From JAFGOG01 sp034429215 (GTDB lineage Bacteria > Chloroflexota > Anaerolineae > JAAYZQ01), in the NCBI GenBank assembly GCA_034429215.1, contig DAOUGI010000101.1:42425-106424 (forward strand): a stretch of 64,000 nt of DNA. Reading direction: 5' to 3'. Under the pieces are notes generated by a model, which ran no database searches, had not been told where the DNA came from, and saw only the letters and a program-made list of their open reading frames with translations. This document shows, one piece after another, positions 27,622-36,295 of this stretch (position 1 is its first letter; each line of letters starts with the position of its first letter). Both the position numbers and the translations under genes were made by a program.

Positions 27622-28470
27622 ATGACACAGTTTTACACGCGGGCGCAGTACGAAGAAGCCGCCGATTATATCCGGCAGCACACCCGGCATCGGCCTCAAG
27701 TAGGGCTGGTGCTCGGTTCTGGGCTGAACCCCCTGGCCGACGAGGTGCAGGCCGCAGAGTCGATCCCTTACCACGACATCCCAAATTTCCCCCAACCGAC
27801 GGTCGAGGGGCACGTTGGGAGGCTGGTGCTAGGGCAACTGGCCGGGGCCACGGTGATGGTTATGCAGGGCCGGGTTCATTACTACGAAGGGTACTCGATG
27901 CACCAGGTGGTCTTTCCCATCCGGGTGATGCAGGTCTTGGGCGTCGAGACGCTGATCGTGACCAACGCGGCCGGCGGGCTCAATCCGGCCTTTCGCGCCG
28001 GCGAGCTGATGCTGATTGCCGACCACATCAACCTGATGGGCATGGCCGGGCTCAACCCGCTGCTGGGACCCAACGATCCAGAGCTGGGCCCAAGGTTTCC
28101 CGACATGTCTCAGGCCTACGATCCCGAGCTGCGCAAGATCGCCCACCAAGTGGCCCGCAAGGGCAAGATTCCGCTGCACGAAGGGGTGTACATCGGCCTT
28201 GGCGGGCCGTCCTTCGAGACGCCGGCCGACATCCGTTTTCTACGCATGATCGGAGCCGACGCCGTGGGCATGTCTACGGTGCCTGAGGTAACGATTGCCC
28301 GCCACGGCAGGATACGCGTCCTGGGTGTGTCGGGCATCAGTAACGTCCTCCAGACCGAAGCACAGCCCGGCCAGGAGACCAGCCACGAAGAGGTGCTGCT
28401 CGCCGGCCAACAGATCGTACCGCGGCTGACGGCCCTGATATTGGGCGTCCTGGCCCGCTTGGCCAGGTAG
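27622..28470 (+). CDS. punA: Purine nucleoside phosphorylase
   Basis: Cleaves purine (deoxy)nucleosides with phosphate to base and (deoxy)ribose-1-phosphate in salvage. The 282-residue length fits the trimeric class. Visible motifs: VGLVLGSGLNPLADEV (phosphate loop), GRVHYYEGYSMHQVVFPIRV, LIVTNAAGGLNPAF (purine pocket) and the loop with ADAVGMSTVPEVTIARH. Asn-type residues for 6-oxopurines lie near GVSGISNVLQTE. Starts at ATG 27622 right behind the stop of the membrane protein gene. Confidence 0.94.
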   Translation: MTQFYTRAQYEEAADYIRQHTRHRPQVGLVLGSGLNPLADEVQAAESIPYHDIPNFPQPTVEGHVGRLVLGQLAGATVMVMQGRVHYYEGYSMHQVVFPIRVMQVLGVETLIVTNAAGGLNPAFRAGELMLIADHINLMGMAGLNPLLGPNDPELGPRFPDMSQAYDPELRKIAHQVARKGKIPLHEGVYIGLGGPSFETPADIRFLRMIGADAVGMSTVPEVTIARHGRIRVLGVSGISNVLQTEAQPGQETSHEEVLLAGQQIVPRLTALILGVLARLAR

Positions 28471-28514
28471 GGCACGCCGTGCGGGTAGATTATCTGATCG
28501 TGATCGGTGGATAA

Positions 28515-29258
28515 ATGGAACGGGTTGTGCAGCTCGTCGCTGACTATCAGTGGTGGATATACGGCGTCCTGGGCCTCGTCCTGATCTTTTTCCTGCGGCG
28601 GGCGATGATGGCGCGCCGCGAAATTGCTCGCGCGACCTTTAAGCTGGAAAAGGAACAGGCCCAGTCCCGTTACAACCACAGCGTGGTGATCTCGGCCGTG
28701 ATCCTGCTGGTGGTGATAGCTGCGTTTGTCGTCAGCAACCCGCTGCAGTCAACCCCCGGGATAACACCCGAGCCATCGCCGACAGTCACTACCGGGCCGC
28801 TGGTCAAGGCGACGTTGACGCCTACGCCCCCGCCGCCCACCATCACGCCGACGCCCAAACCATCGCCGACACCGATCAAACGCCCAACGAGCGTATCGCC
28901 AACGCCAGAGGTCGTTGCCACCAACACGCCCGAGGTCCGGCCGCCGAGCTGCCCCAACCCGAACGCCCGCATCACATCGCCGGGCATCAATCAGATTGTC
29001 AAGGGCAACGTGGCCATTCACGGCACGGCCAACGGGGATAGCTTCCAGTACTACAAGATCGAAGTCGGGCAGGGGCGGGACCCCAACGCCTGGACGGTAG
29101 TCGGCGATCTGCACCATACGCCGGTAGACCACGGGCAGTTGGAGACTTTTAACAGCGGTGCGTATGGCGCCGGCACCTACACCCTGCGCCTGGTGGTCGT
29201 CGACAAGACGGGCAACTACCCCGAGCCATGCCGGGTGACGATCATCGTCCAGCCCTAG
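28515..29258 (+). CDS. Membrane-anchored surface protein with TP-rich stalk and Ig-like domain
   Basis: A 247-residue protein with an N-terminal helix (about 13-30), a basic stretch, a second helix (about 57-76), then a low-complexity Thr/Pro stalk (about 80-140, TPTPPPPTITPTPKPSPTP). A beta-rich C-terminal domain follows, with two Cys (near CPNPN and EPCRV) likely disulphide-linked. The end domain (ITSPGINQIVKGNVAIHGTA) resembles the short Ig-like modules found after penicillin-binding proteins in Chloroflexota, from memory. It lies just upstream of murJ, in line with a cell-envelope role. Confidence 0.75.
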   Translation: MERVVQLVADYQWWIYGVLGLVLIFFLRRAMMARREIARATFKLEKEQAQSRYNHSVVISAVILLVVIAAFVVSNPLQSTPGITPEPSPTVTTGPLVKATLTPTPPPPTITPTPKPSPTPIKRPTSVSPTPEVVATNTPEVRPPSCPNPNARITSPGINQIVKGNVAIHGTANGDSFQYYKIEVGQGRDPNAWTVVGDLHHTPVDHGQLETFNSGAYGAGTYTLRLVVVDKTGNYPEPCRVTIIVQP

Positions 29259-29300
29259 CCGCCACAGGCTATTCCTCAACCCTCTCACTGGAATCAAATC

Positions 29301-30917
29301 GTGGAGCCATCCAACCAAGAACCACTGGTAAGCGAGCCGGCCCCCTTGCCGGCCGCTTCTGAGCAGGCCCACATCGCCGGCTCGGCAAGCATCATCGCCC
29401 TGGGCAGCATCGGCAGCCGGATACTGGGCGTGGTGCGCGAGGCGGTGATAAGCTACTTCTTTGGCGCCACCGGCCTGGTGAGCGCCTTCCGGGTGGCATC
29501 GGCTGTGCCGACGATGCTGTACGACCTGCTCATCGGCGGCATGCTCAGCGCGGCATTGGTGCCGGTCTTTGCCGAAGTAGCGGAACGGGAGGGGAAGGCA
29601 GCGCTGTGGGCGCTGTTCAGCCGTGTGGTCAGCCTGGTGGCGGCGGTGCTGGCCGGCGCCGTGCTGGTGATCGAGATCCTGGCTCCCCAGGTGACCTGGC
29701 TGCTGGGCGGCGGGTTTGAGCCAGAGCTGCAGGCGGCCGTCACCAAGATGATCCGGATCATCACCCCGGCCCTGCTGTTCTTCGGCATGTCCGGTATCGT
29801 GACTAGCGTGCTCTACGCCTTGAAGCGGTTCAGCTACACAGCTCTCGGCGCGGCCGTCTATAACCTGGGCATCATCATCGCCGCGCCCTTGCTCAAGGGC
29901 CAGATCGATGTCTATAGCCTGGCAGTGGGCATCCTCCTCGGTGCATTGCTGCAATTGTTGATCCAGGCCCCCGGCCTGCGCGGCGCACGGCTGCGCTTCA
30001 CCCTCAACCTTTCCCACCCGGCGCTGCGGCGTATCCTGGTCCTGTATCTGCCCATCGCCGCCGGTGTCATCATCAGTAATCTGCAAGTCGCCATTGACCG
30101 TCGTCTTGCTTCCTCCACCGGCGACAGCAGCATCGCTTGGATGGCCAACGCCACCACGCTGTTCCAACTGCCGCACGGGCTGGTGGCAGTGGCCATCTCG
30201 CTGGCGGTGCTGCCGACCCTGTCGCGCCTCAGCGTTGCCGGAGATCAGGCAGGGTTCCGCCGCACTCTGGGCCAGGGCCTGCGGATGGTGCTGGTTCTGA
30301 TCGTTCCCGCCACGCTCGGCCTGCTGGTGCTGGCCCGACCGGCCGTCGCCCTGCTTTTCGAGCACGGCCAGTTTACGGCTTACGATACTTCCCAGGTGTC
30401 ATCGACGCTCCACTACTACCTATTGGGGCTGATCTTTGCCTCGATCGATTGGCCGCTCAACTATGCCTTTTATGCCCGGCAGAACACCCTGACCCCGGCG
30501 CTGGTCGGCGTGCTCAGTGTGGTAGTCTACCTAGTTGTGGCGCTGCTCCTGATCCGGCCGCTGGGGATGCTGGGCCTGGTGCTGGCCGATTCGGCCAAGC
30601 ATTTCAGCCACGCCGTGACCATGCTAATCCTCACCCAACGGCACACCGGAGGGCTGACCGGCCAAGGGCTCGTTCAGACGACAGGCAAAGCCTTCCTGGC
30701 CGCGGGTGTAATGGCCGGCGTCATGGCCCTGGCCCTCTATCTTGTCTCGCCATCGATCGACGCCGGAAGCAAGGTAGGCAACCTGGTCCTCGTAGGGATC
30801 GGCGCCGGGCTGGGCATCGTGGTCTACCTGGGCCTGGCCAGGCTGTTACATATCGAGGAATTTGCCCTGCTCCGCGATGCGGTGGTCCGGCGGTTGCGGC
30901 CGGCCCGGCTTGACTAG
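29301..30917 (+). CDS. murJ: Lipid II flippase MurJ
   Basis: Moves lipid II across the membrane for peptidoglycan synthesis. The 538-residue product starts at GTG and has about 14 helices of the MOP superfamily. N-terminal ASIIALGSIGSRILGVVREAVI and GATGLVSAFRVA contain the conserved Arg residues of the central cavity; VAIDRRLASS and QLPHGLVAVAISLAVLPTLS fit the C-terminal lobe. Presence of murJ, a MurE-type ligase and a sortase indicates a peptidoglycan wall. It follows the surface protein gene by about 40 bp. Confidence 0.93.
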   Translation: MEPSNQEPLVSEPAPLPAASEQAHIAGSASIIALGSIGSRILGVVREAVISYFFGATGLVSAFRVASAVPTMLYDLLIGGMLSAALVPVFAEVAEREGKAALWALFSRVVSLVAAVLAGAVLVIEILAPQVTWLLGGGFEPELQAAVTKMIRIITPALLFFGMSGIVTSVLYALKRFSYTALGAAVYNLGIIIAAPLLKGQIDVYSLAVGILLGALLQLLIQAPGLRGARLRFTLNLSHPALRRILVLYLPIAAGVIISNLQVAIDRRLASSTGDSSIAWMANATTLFQLPHGLVAVAISLAVLPTLSRLSVAGDQAGFRRTLGQGLRMVLVLIVPATLGLLVLARPAVALLFEHGQFTAYDTSQVSSTLHYYLLGLIFASIDWPLNYAFYARQNTLTPALVGVLSVVVYLVVALLLIRPLGMLGLVLADSAKHFSHAVTMLILTQRHTGGLTGQGLVQTTGKAFLAAGVMAGVMALALYLVSPSIDAGSKVGNLVLVGIGAGLGIVVYLGLARLLHIEEFALLRDAVVRRLRPARLD

Positions 30918-30984
30918 CGTGCAGATCTAAAGTATAATATTGCCAGGTTTATGTTCACTGTAAAGTGGGTGTGGTCAAGAGATT

Positions 30985-31935
30985 ATGCCTGATCGGCGGA
31001 TTGTAGAAGATCTGTCAATCGAAGAGCTGGAACAGATCCTGATTGTCAAGCGGCGCGAGACCCGCGCCGAGCGGATGCGCCGCTTGCAGGAGATAGGCCG
31101 GTTACCGGCCGAAGCGGCCATTCCTCACGAGGATCTGACCGCCATCAGTACGGCCGATGTGGCAGGCAGCCAGGCCGACAGCCTGGTGGCCCGCCAGCGC
31201 CCTTTTGACCTGGAGCCGCTAAAAGGCAAGAAACGAGCCAAGACACCGCGCCAGCATGCGCCGCGCACACGGTGGAGCCGCTTTCGTGATGGCCTGCTGC
31301 TAGCCCTGGAGGTCGGCGCGCTGTTGGGCCTGGTGGTCATCCTGGCCGTCTCGGCTCTCAACCTCAAGTCGATGAACGACGAGTATGCCCAAGCCAGCCT
31401 ATTGCCGACTGGCACGCCCACGCCTCTGGCCGGTGGCATCCTGCCGGGCGGGCATGAGCCCCCCGCAGAGGCGGGCAGCGTGCCTGCCCACCTGCGCAAC
31501 CTGGTCGAGGGAGAATCGCCGCCGGCCATTGCCATCCCCACCCCAGGACCTGAAGCCCCGACGCGCATCGCCATCCCGGCTATCAATGTCGATGCGCTCA
31601 TCGTCGAGGGTGACTTGCCAGAGCAGCTAAAATTGGGGGTCGGTCACCAGCTCGGCAGTGCCAACCCTGGCGAACGGGGCAATATGGTCCTGTCGGCCCA
31701 CGACGACATCTATGGCGAGATCTTTCGCCGCTTGCACGAGCTGGAGCTGGGCGACGAGGTGATCGTCTACGCCGGCGAGCAGCCTTATCGCTACCTCGTC
31801 AGGGCCAAACAGATTGTCGAGCCAACCGAGGTGAGTGTCCTGGCGGCGACCACCAAGCCGGTGGCTACGCTCATTACCTGCTATCCATACATGGTGGATA
31901 CCCATCGGGTGGTGATCGTCGCCGAGCTACAATAA
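30985..31935 (+). CDS. Sortase (class D/E-like) with long cytoplasmic N-terminus
   Basis: Transpeptidase that anchors surface proteins, 316 residues. The catalytic domain (about 185-316) has H in NMVLSAHDD, C in TLITCYPY and R in DTHRVVIVAE. It is preceded by a membrane helix at about 106-128 and a Pro-rich extracellular linker. Unusually, the first 105 residues are a charged cytoplasmic extension (EELEQILIVKRRETRAERMRR) absent from most sortases. No LPXTG-type substrate was recognised in the window. A TATAAT lies about 35 bp before the gene. The small membrane protein downstream has a similar basic start and may be part of the same unit. Confidence 0.88.
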   Translation: MPDRRIVEDLSIEELEQILIVKRRETRAERMRRLQEIGRLPAEAAIPHEDLTAISTADVAGSQADSLVARQRPFDLEPLKGKKRAKTPRQHAPRTRWSRFRDGLLLALEVGALLGLVVILAVSALNLKSMNDEYAQASLLPTGTPTPLAGGILPGGHEPPAEAGSVPAHLRNLVEGESPPAIAIPTPGPEAPTRIAIPAINVDALIVEGDLPEQLKLGVGHQLGSANPGERGNMVLSAHDDIYGEIFRRLHELELGDEVIVYAGEQPYRYLVRAKQIVEPTEVSVLAATTKPVATLITCYPYMVDTHRVVIVAELQ

Positions 31936-32018
31936 CCATACAGCCTGCCCGGTCCTCTCCCCTGGGGGAAAAGGTAGGGTGGGGGTAAGTCTATTCTTAA
32001 GGAAGAAGGAATCACACA

Positions 32019-32246
32019 ATGGCCAAGAAATCACGTCGATCTCGTCAGCAGGTCACCATCGCCCAAGAGGGGGGCGAGCCGGTGCGCATCGCCCGTCCCA
32101 TTCGCCAGCCGGCGGCCGAAGGTCCGGCCAAGCGGGTCGATTTCGCCAGCGAATACCACTATGTTATCGAGGATCTCAGGCGGATCGCCATCTATGCTGC
32201 AGTTTTGTTCGCGCTTTTGATCGTGTTGGCATTCATCATCGGCTAA
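32019..32246 (+). CDS. Small single-helix membrane protein
   Basis: A 75-residue protein with a basic N-terminus (AKKSRRSRQQ) and one hydrophobic helix at about 54-74 that runs to the end. A GAAGGA ribosome site precedes the ATG. Small proteins of this type with an amphipathic middle (VDFASEYHYVIEDLRRIAIYA) recur in Chloroflexota, from memory. No function assigned. It follows the sortase gene by 83 bp without an obvious promoter between them and could be cotranscribed. Confidence 0.65.
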   Translation: MAKKSRRSRQQVTIAQEGGEPVRIARPIRQPAAEGPAKRVDFASEYHYVIEDLRRIAIYAAVLFALLIVLAFIIG

Positions 32247-32267
32247 CAGCAGGCCCCTAGTCTTTGT

Positions 32268-32296
32268 TTGACAAACCAGCTAAAATGGGGTATGAT
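32268..32296 (+). promoter_or_regulatory. Consensus promoter of the small gene at 32335
   Basis: TTGACA (32268-32273), 17 bp, TATGAT (32291-32296). Confidence 0.75.
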
Positions 32297-32334
32297 TAGT
32301 TGTAGCGGGGTGTATTCCACACGAGGGGCCAACC

Positions 32335-32523
32335 ATACCAGATATCTTGGTCGCGTTGGTCGTCGGTTTCATCCTCGGGTTGTTGGTGGGTTTTCTCATG
32401 CGCAGCGAGTCTCGCCGTTTTGAGAACCCCTTCAGCAGCCAGGAGCACACCGAGCACCAGGGTTGTACTTGCGGGGCCAGCCGGCTCCGCCCAATGGAGG
32501 TCTGTACGGGCAGGATGACGTAG
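32335..32523 (+). CDS. Predicted small membrane protein with non-standard start codon
   Basis: A 62-residue frame missed because it lacks ATG, GTG near its start. It is flanked by a consensus promoter and an intrinsic terminator, so a short monocistronic transcript is expected. The product begins with a glycine-zipper-like membrane helix (LVALVVGFILGLLVGFLM) followed by a polar tail with a CTC pair. GAGGGG lies six bases before an ATA codon at 32335; the nearest ordinary start is TTG at 32347, with poorer spacing. Which codon is used is open. Compare to other small YtxH-like membrane proteins. Confidence 0.5.
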   Translation: MPDILVALVVGFILGLLVGFLMRSESRRFENPFSSQEHTEHQGCTCGASRLRPMEVCTGRMT

Positions 32524-32580
32524 GCGACAGGGTAGGGGGGGCCCTCCGCCTTGCAGTATGTTGTCCTGACACGACGGATA

Positions 32581-32613
32581 GGGGTGATGCCGCCCGGCAT
32601 TACCCCTTTTTTT
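32581..32613 (+). terminator. Terminator after the small gene
   Basis: GGGGTGATGCCG (32581-32592) pairs with CGGCATTACCCC (32595-32606), including G-U pairs, followed by T7. Confidence 0.85.
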
Positions 32614-32639
32614 CTACGACTGGCAGGAGAAGTCAACCT

Positions 32640-35255
32640 ATGGACGATCTGGATCGTTTGGCAAGCTTCTACCTTGGACGGGAGTATGACCTTGCGGCCG
32701 GAAAGGCGCTTGACCGGCCGGTCCTGTACGATGCACGTGACCTGACCACTCATGCCGTTTGTTTGGGCATGACCGGCAGTGGCAAAACCGGCCTGGGCGC
32801 CGTCCTGTTGGAAGAAGCCACTCTCGACGGTGTGCCGTCGCTGGTGATCGATCCCAAAGGCGACATGACCAACCTTCTGCTCACCTTCCCCGACCTGCTT
32901 CCTGACGATTTCCGCCCTTGGATCAACGCCGACGATGCCCGCCGGCAGAACCTGGAGATGGATGCTTACACCGCTCAGACGGCCGAGCGTTGGCGCCAGG
33001 GGCTGGCCGACTGGGGTCAGGGTCCCGATCGGATCCGCCGGCTTAAAGAGAGCGCTGATTTCGCCATCTACACACCCGGCAGCAGCGCGGGGCGACGGGT
33101 GAGCATCCTCCAGACCTTCAAGGCGCCCAGTCTATCGTGGGAAACCGACTCTGAGCTGATCCGCGATCGGATCAGCACCATCGCCACCGCCCTGTTGGCC
33201 CTGGTGGGCGTCGTGTCTGACCCGGTGCGCAGCCGCGAGCACATCCTGTTATCTACGATCCTCGACCAGGCATGGCGCGCCGGTGAGGATCTCGACCTGG
33301 CCGAGATCATCGTGCGCATCCAAAAACCACCCTTCTCCCAGTTGGGCGTCTTTCCGGTCGAGACCTTTTTCCCCGAGCGGGACCGGATCGACCTGGCGAT
33401 GCTGCTCAACGGGCTGATGGCCGCTCCCTCCTTTGCCGACTGGACCGCCGGACAGGCCCTCGACGTGGACAACTTGTTATACAGCCCGTCGGGCAAGCCA
33501 CAGGTTAGCATCTTTTACATCGCCCACCTACAGGAAGCAGAGCGACAATTCTTTGTGACTCTGCTGCTGGAACAGGTTGTGGCCTGGCTCTACGCCCAGA
33601 GCGGCACGACCAGCCTGCGCGCGCTGTTGTACATGGACGAGATGTTCGGTTATCTGCCGCCCCATCCGGCCAATCCACCCACCAAGAAGCCGCTGTTGAC
33701 CCTGCTCAAGCAGGCGCGAGCCTTTGGTCTGGGCCTGATCCTCACCACCCAGAACCCGGTGGACCTCGACTACAAGGCGCTGGCCAACGCCGGAACCTGG
33801 TTCATCGGCACGATGCAGACCGAACGGGACAAGCTGCGCGTGCTCGATGGGCTTGAAGGCGCTGAGGCGGTCGGAGGCCGCGCCGGCACCAGCCGCGCCG
33901 ATTTCGACCGGCTGATCTCGGCGCTCCGGACGCGGGTGTTTCTGTTGCACAACGTACACGCCGGTCAGCCGGTTATCTTCCAGACCCGGTGGGCCATGAG
34001 CTACCTGCGCGGCCCGCTGACCCGCAGCCAGATACGCGAGCTGACGAGCACACCGGCACCTATCCCGGCCACAACCGAGGCCATGCCGGCAGCGCCCCAA
34101 CCTGCAGCCGGGCCCCAGGGCACGCCGGCGCCCGCTCGCGCCACGGCAGAAGCCCTGCCGGCAACACCCCAACCTACGGTCAAGCGAATCCCGTCATCGC
34201 CGCCTTCTTCACCCAGGCTACCCTACGGCAAGGTGCCGCCCCAGTTGCCGTCGGCCGTCAGGCAGGTCTTTGTGCCCGTTCAGACCTCTCTTGACGAGGC
34301 GTTGTATCGGCTCGCCGGCCAGCAGGGCTGGTCGTCGCACTCGGTCGCCGGCCTGCAAGGCCAGTTGGTCTACGATTCGGCGTTGATCGGGCTGGCGGTG
34401 GTCCGTTTTGCCCACGCCAGGAGCCGCCAGACTCTTGAGCAGGCGCTGACCTACCTGCTGCCTGTCACCGAGGCGAGCGGGTTCGTGGACTGGTCGCAGG
34501 GGCAGGTGCAGCTCGACGCCGGCACGCTGGCTCACAAGCCGGGGCCCGACGCCCTGTTTGGGCGCCTGCCGGTCGACCTGGGCAACGCCAGCCGCTTTGC
34601 CGCGTTGGGAAAAGAGTTCAGCGAGCACCTTTTCTACAACCGGTCTGTCACCGTCTGGCATAACCCCCACCTGAAGCTCTACTCCGAGCTTGGCGAAACG
34701 GCCAAAACCTTCCAGCGCCGCTGCCGCGAGGCGGCTCGCCAGGCTCGCGACGCCGAGGCGGAGGAGATCAAAGAGCGTTACAAAACGCAGCTTGAGCAGT
34801 TGCTCACCAAGATGCAGCGTGAGAAGCGGGAGATGGAAGAGGATGAGGTCGAGTATGGCGCCCGCAAGCGCGAAGAGTTCTTGTCCGGCGCTGAGACGGT
34901 GCTCGACTTTTTCACCGGGCGCAGGATGCGGCGGGGCGTTTCGACCGCCAGCCGCAAGCGCCGCCTGACCCAGCAGGCCAAGGCCGACATCGAGGAATCG
35001 GAAAAGACACTTGACGAGCTAGAGACCCGGATCGACAAGGTCGGAGATGAGCTCCAGCGTGAGCTGGACGAACTCACCGCCCGGTGGGCAGAGCTCATCG
35101 ACGACGTGCAAGAGGAGGAGGTCCGTCCCCGCCGCACCGACGTGCGGGTGAACCTGTTTGGACTGGCCTGGCTGCCCGGCTGGGAGATAACGGTGCCCGG
35201 CCAGCCAATGCCCTATCACATCTCGGCCTACGAAGCCTCGCCCTCGCCGATGTGA
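32640..35255 (+). CDS. HerA/DUF853-like ATP-binding protein with coiled coil
   Basis: An 871-residue predicted DNA- or protein-translocating ATPase. Walker A is GMTGSGKTG (about residue 43), IDPKGD follows, and Walker B is LLYMDEMFGYLPP (about 335), with a sensor segment LILTTQNPVDLDYK. The ATPase belongs to the FtsK-HerA branch. After a Pro/Ala-rich linker (about 465-530) comes a helical region with a long charged coiled coil (about 690-835, KREMEEDEVEYGARKREE). The ATG at 32640 has AGGAG ten bases upstream. No nuclease NurA gene is adjacent. Its end overlaps the convergent rtcA gene by 28 bp. Confidence 0.85.
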   Translation: MDDLDRLASFYLGREYDLAAGKALDRPVLYDARDLTTHAVCLGMTGSGKTGLGAVLLEEATLDGVPSLVIDPKGDMTNLLLTFPDLLPDDFRPWINADDARRQNLEMDAYTAQTAERWRQGLADWGQGPDRIRRLKESADFAIYTPGSSAGRRVSILQTFKAPSLSWETDSELIRDRISTIATALLALVGVVSDPVRSREHILLSTILDQAWRAGEDLDLAEIIVRIQKPPFSQLGVFPVETFFPERDRIDLAMLLNGLMAAPSFADWTAGQALDVDNLLYSPSGKPQVSIFYIAHLQEAERQFFVTLLLEQVVAWLYAQSGTTSLRALLYMDEMFGYLPPHPANPPTKKPLLTLLKQARAFGLGLILTTQNPVDLDYKALANAGTWFIGTMQTERDKLRVLDGLEGAEAVGGRAGTSRADFDRLISALRTRVFLLHNVHAGQPVIFQTRWAMSYLRGPLTRSQIRELTSTPAPIPATTEAMPAAPQPAAGPQGTPAPARATAEALPATPQPTVKRIPSSPPSSPRLPYGKVPPQLPSAVRQVFVPVQTSLDEALYRLAGQQGWSSHSVAGLQGQLVYDSALIGLAVVRFAHARSRQTLEQALTYLLPVTEASGFVDWSQGQVQLDAGTLAHKPGPDALFGRLPVDLGNASRFAALGKEFSEHLFYNRSVTVWHNPHLKLYSELGETAKTFQRRCREAARQARDAEAEEIKERYKTQLEQLLTKMQREKREMEEDEVEYGARKREEFLSGAETVLDFFTGRRMRRGVSTASRKRRLTQQAKADIEESEKTLDELETRIDKVGDELQRELDELTARWAELIDDVQEEEVRPRRTDVRVNLFGLAWLPGWEITVPGQPMPYHISAYEASPSPM

Positions 35256-36295
35256 CAGGCTCCCGGCCGGCCCTCCGCGCCCTCCACCCGGACGCGGCCG
35301 GGGAGGAACTGGCCGACGACCCAGGCAACGGTCAGCAGGTGCTGCGTCACCATCTCAGTGGTCAGGTGTGATGGCCCGCCGGCCAACGCCAGCGGCAGCG
35401 CCAGTTGATCGGCCAGGTGGCGGTCGAGCGCTGCCTGGCTGTTCAGATAGGACAGCAGGTCGCGCGCTGCTTCCTCGGCTACCTGCTCGGCCGGCTTGCC
35501 CCGCTCGCCCAGCGCAGTAAACCCAGCCAGCGCATTATCGCACTCGGCCCACAGGAACACAGCCGTGCCCTGCCCCTTCGACGGGGCATCGACCTCATCT
35601 ATACGCGGATTCAGCCCGGCAGATCGCAGGATCTGAAGCGCGGTTCCGGCCTGCCGCCCGCGGATATGCTTGGGCAGATTGCTGCTGGCCGACAACCCCC
35701 GCACCCGCTGCAGCTTGCCCCGCTGGGTAAGATCCAGCCCGCACAAGCCTTGGCTTCCGGCCGCTCCCTCCACCGTCGCCTTGACGACCCCGCCGCCCTG
35801 GGGGTACCAGCCCCACTTTTCGAGGTTGACCTTGGCCTTGATCCCGATCCGGGCCAGAGTAGGCAGGTAGACCCGCTTGAGATAGTCGAAAGGAGGGCTC
35901 CACGCCACGTGCGTGCCGCCGGCGAATGTCAAGTGCGACGTCCCCTCGGCCATGGCCAGGGGCAGCAGCACCGTCTGGAAGATCAGGCTCACTGCGCCGG
36001 CGCTGCCGCCCTTGGCGGCCAGCGACACGTCAAAGGTGTAGGTGCCTGCCTTGGGCGCCGAGCGGGGGAGGAAAACCAGTGTTTGTGAGTCTAGCTTGTC
36101 GCCTTCCACCTCGGCGTCGCAGATCTTGGCTGCGGCACGCACAGAGGTCAGATGCTGGGGTTTCAAGCCCGGGCCACGGCGGCCGGCCCGGATCTGCTCG
36201 ATGCGCACCGGCTGTCCGGTGATCACCGCCAGGGTCAGGCAGGTGCGCAGCACCTGACCGCCGCCCTCACCGTGCGAGCCGTCGATGACAACCAT
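35228..36295 (-). CDS. rtcA: RNA 3'-terminal phosphate cyclase
   Basis: Converts RNA 3'-phosphate to a 2',3'-cyclic phosphate using ATP, in RNA repair or processing. The 355-residue length is normal. The start GSHGEGGGQVLR and RRGPGLKPQHLT are hallmarks; the C-terminal HLTTEMVTQHLLTVAW includes the His nucleophile that becomes adenylylated. The ATG at 36295 shares one base with the epimerase stop (TGATG), so it is coupled to that gene. The usual partner ligase rtcB is not in the window. Confidence 0.93.
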   Translation of the reverse strand: MVVIDGSHGEGGGQVLRTCLTLAVITGQPVRIEQIRAGRRGPGLKPQHLTSVRAAAKICDAEVEGDKLDSQTLVFLPRSAPKAGTYTFDVSLAAKGGSAGAVSLIFQTVLLPLAMAEGTSHLTFAGGTHVAWSPPFDYLKRVYLPTLARIGIKAKVNLEKWGWYPQGGGVVKATVEGAAGSQGLCGLDLTQRGKLQRVRGLSASSNLPKHIRGRQAGTALQILRSAGLNPRIDEVDAPSKGQGTAVFLWAECDNALAGFTALGERGKPAEQVAEEAARDLLSYLNSQAALDRHLADQLALPLALAGGPSHLTTEMVTQHLLTVAWVVGQFLPGRVRVEGAEGRPGACHIGEGEAS

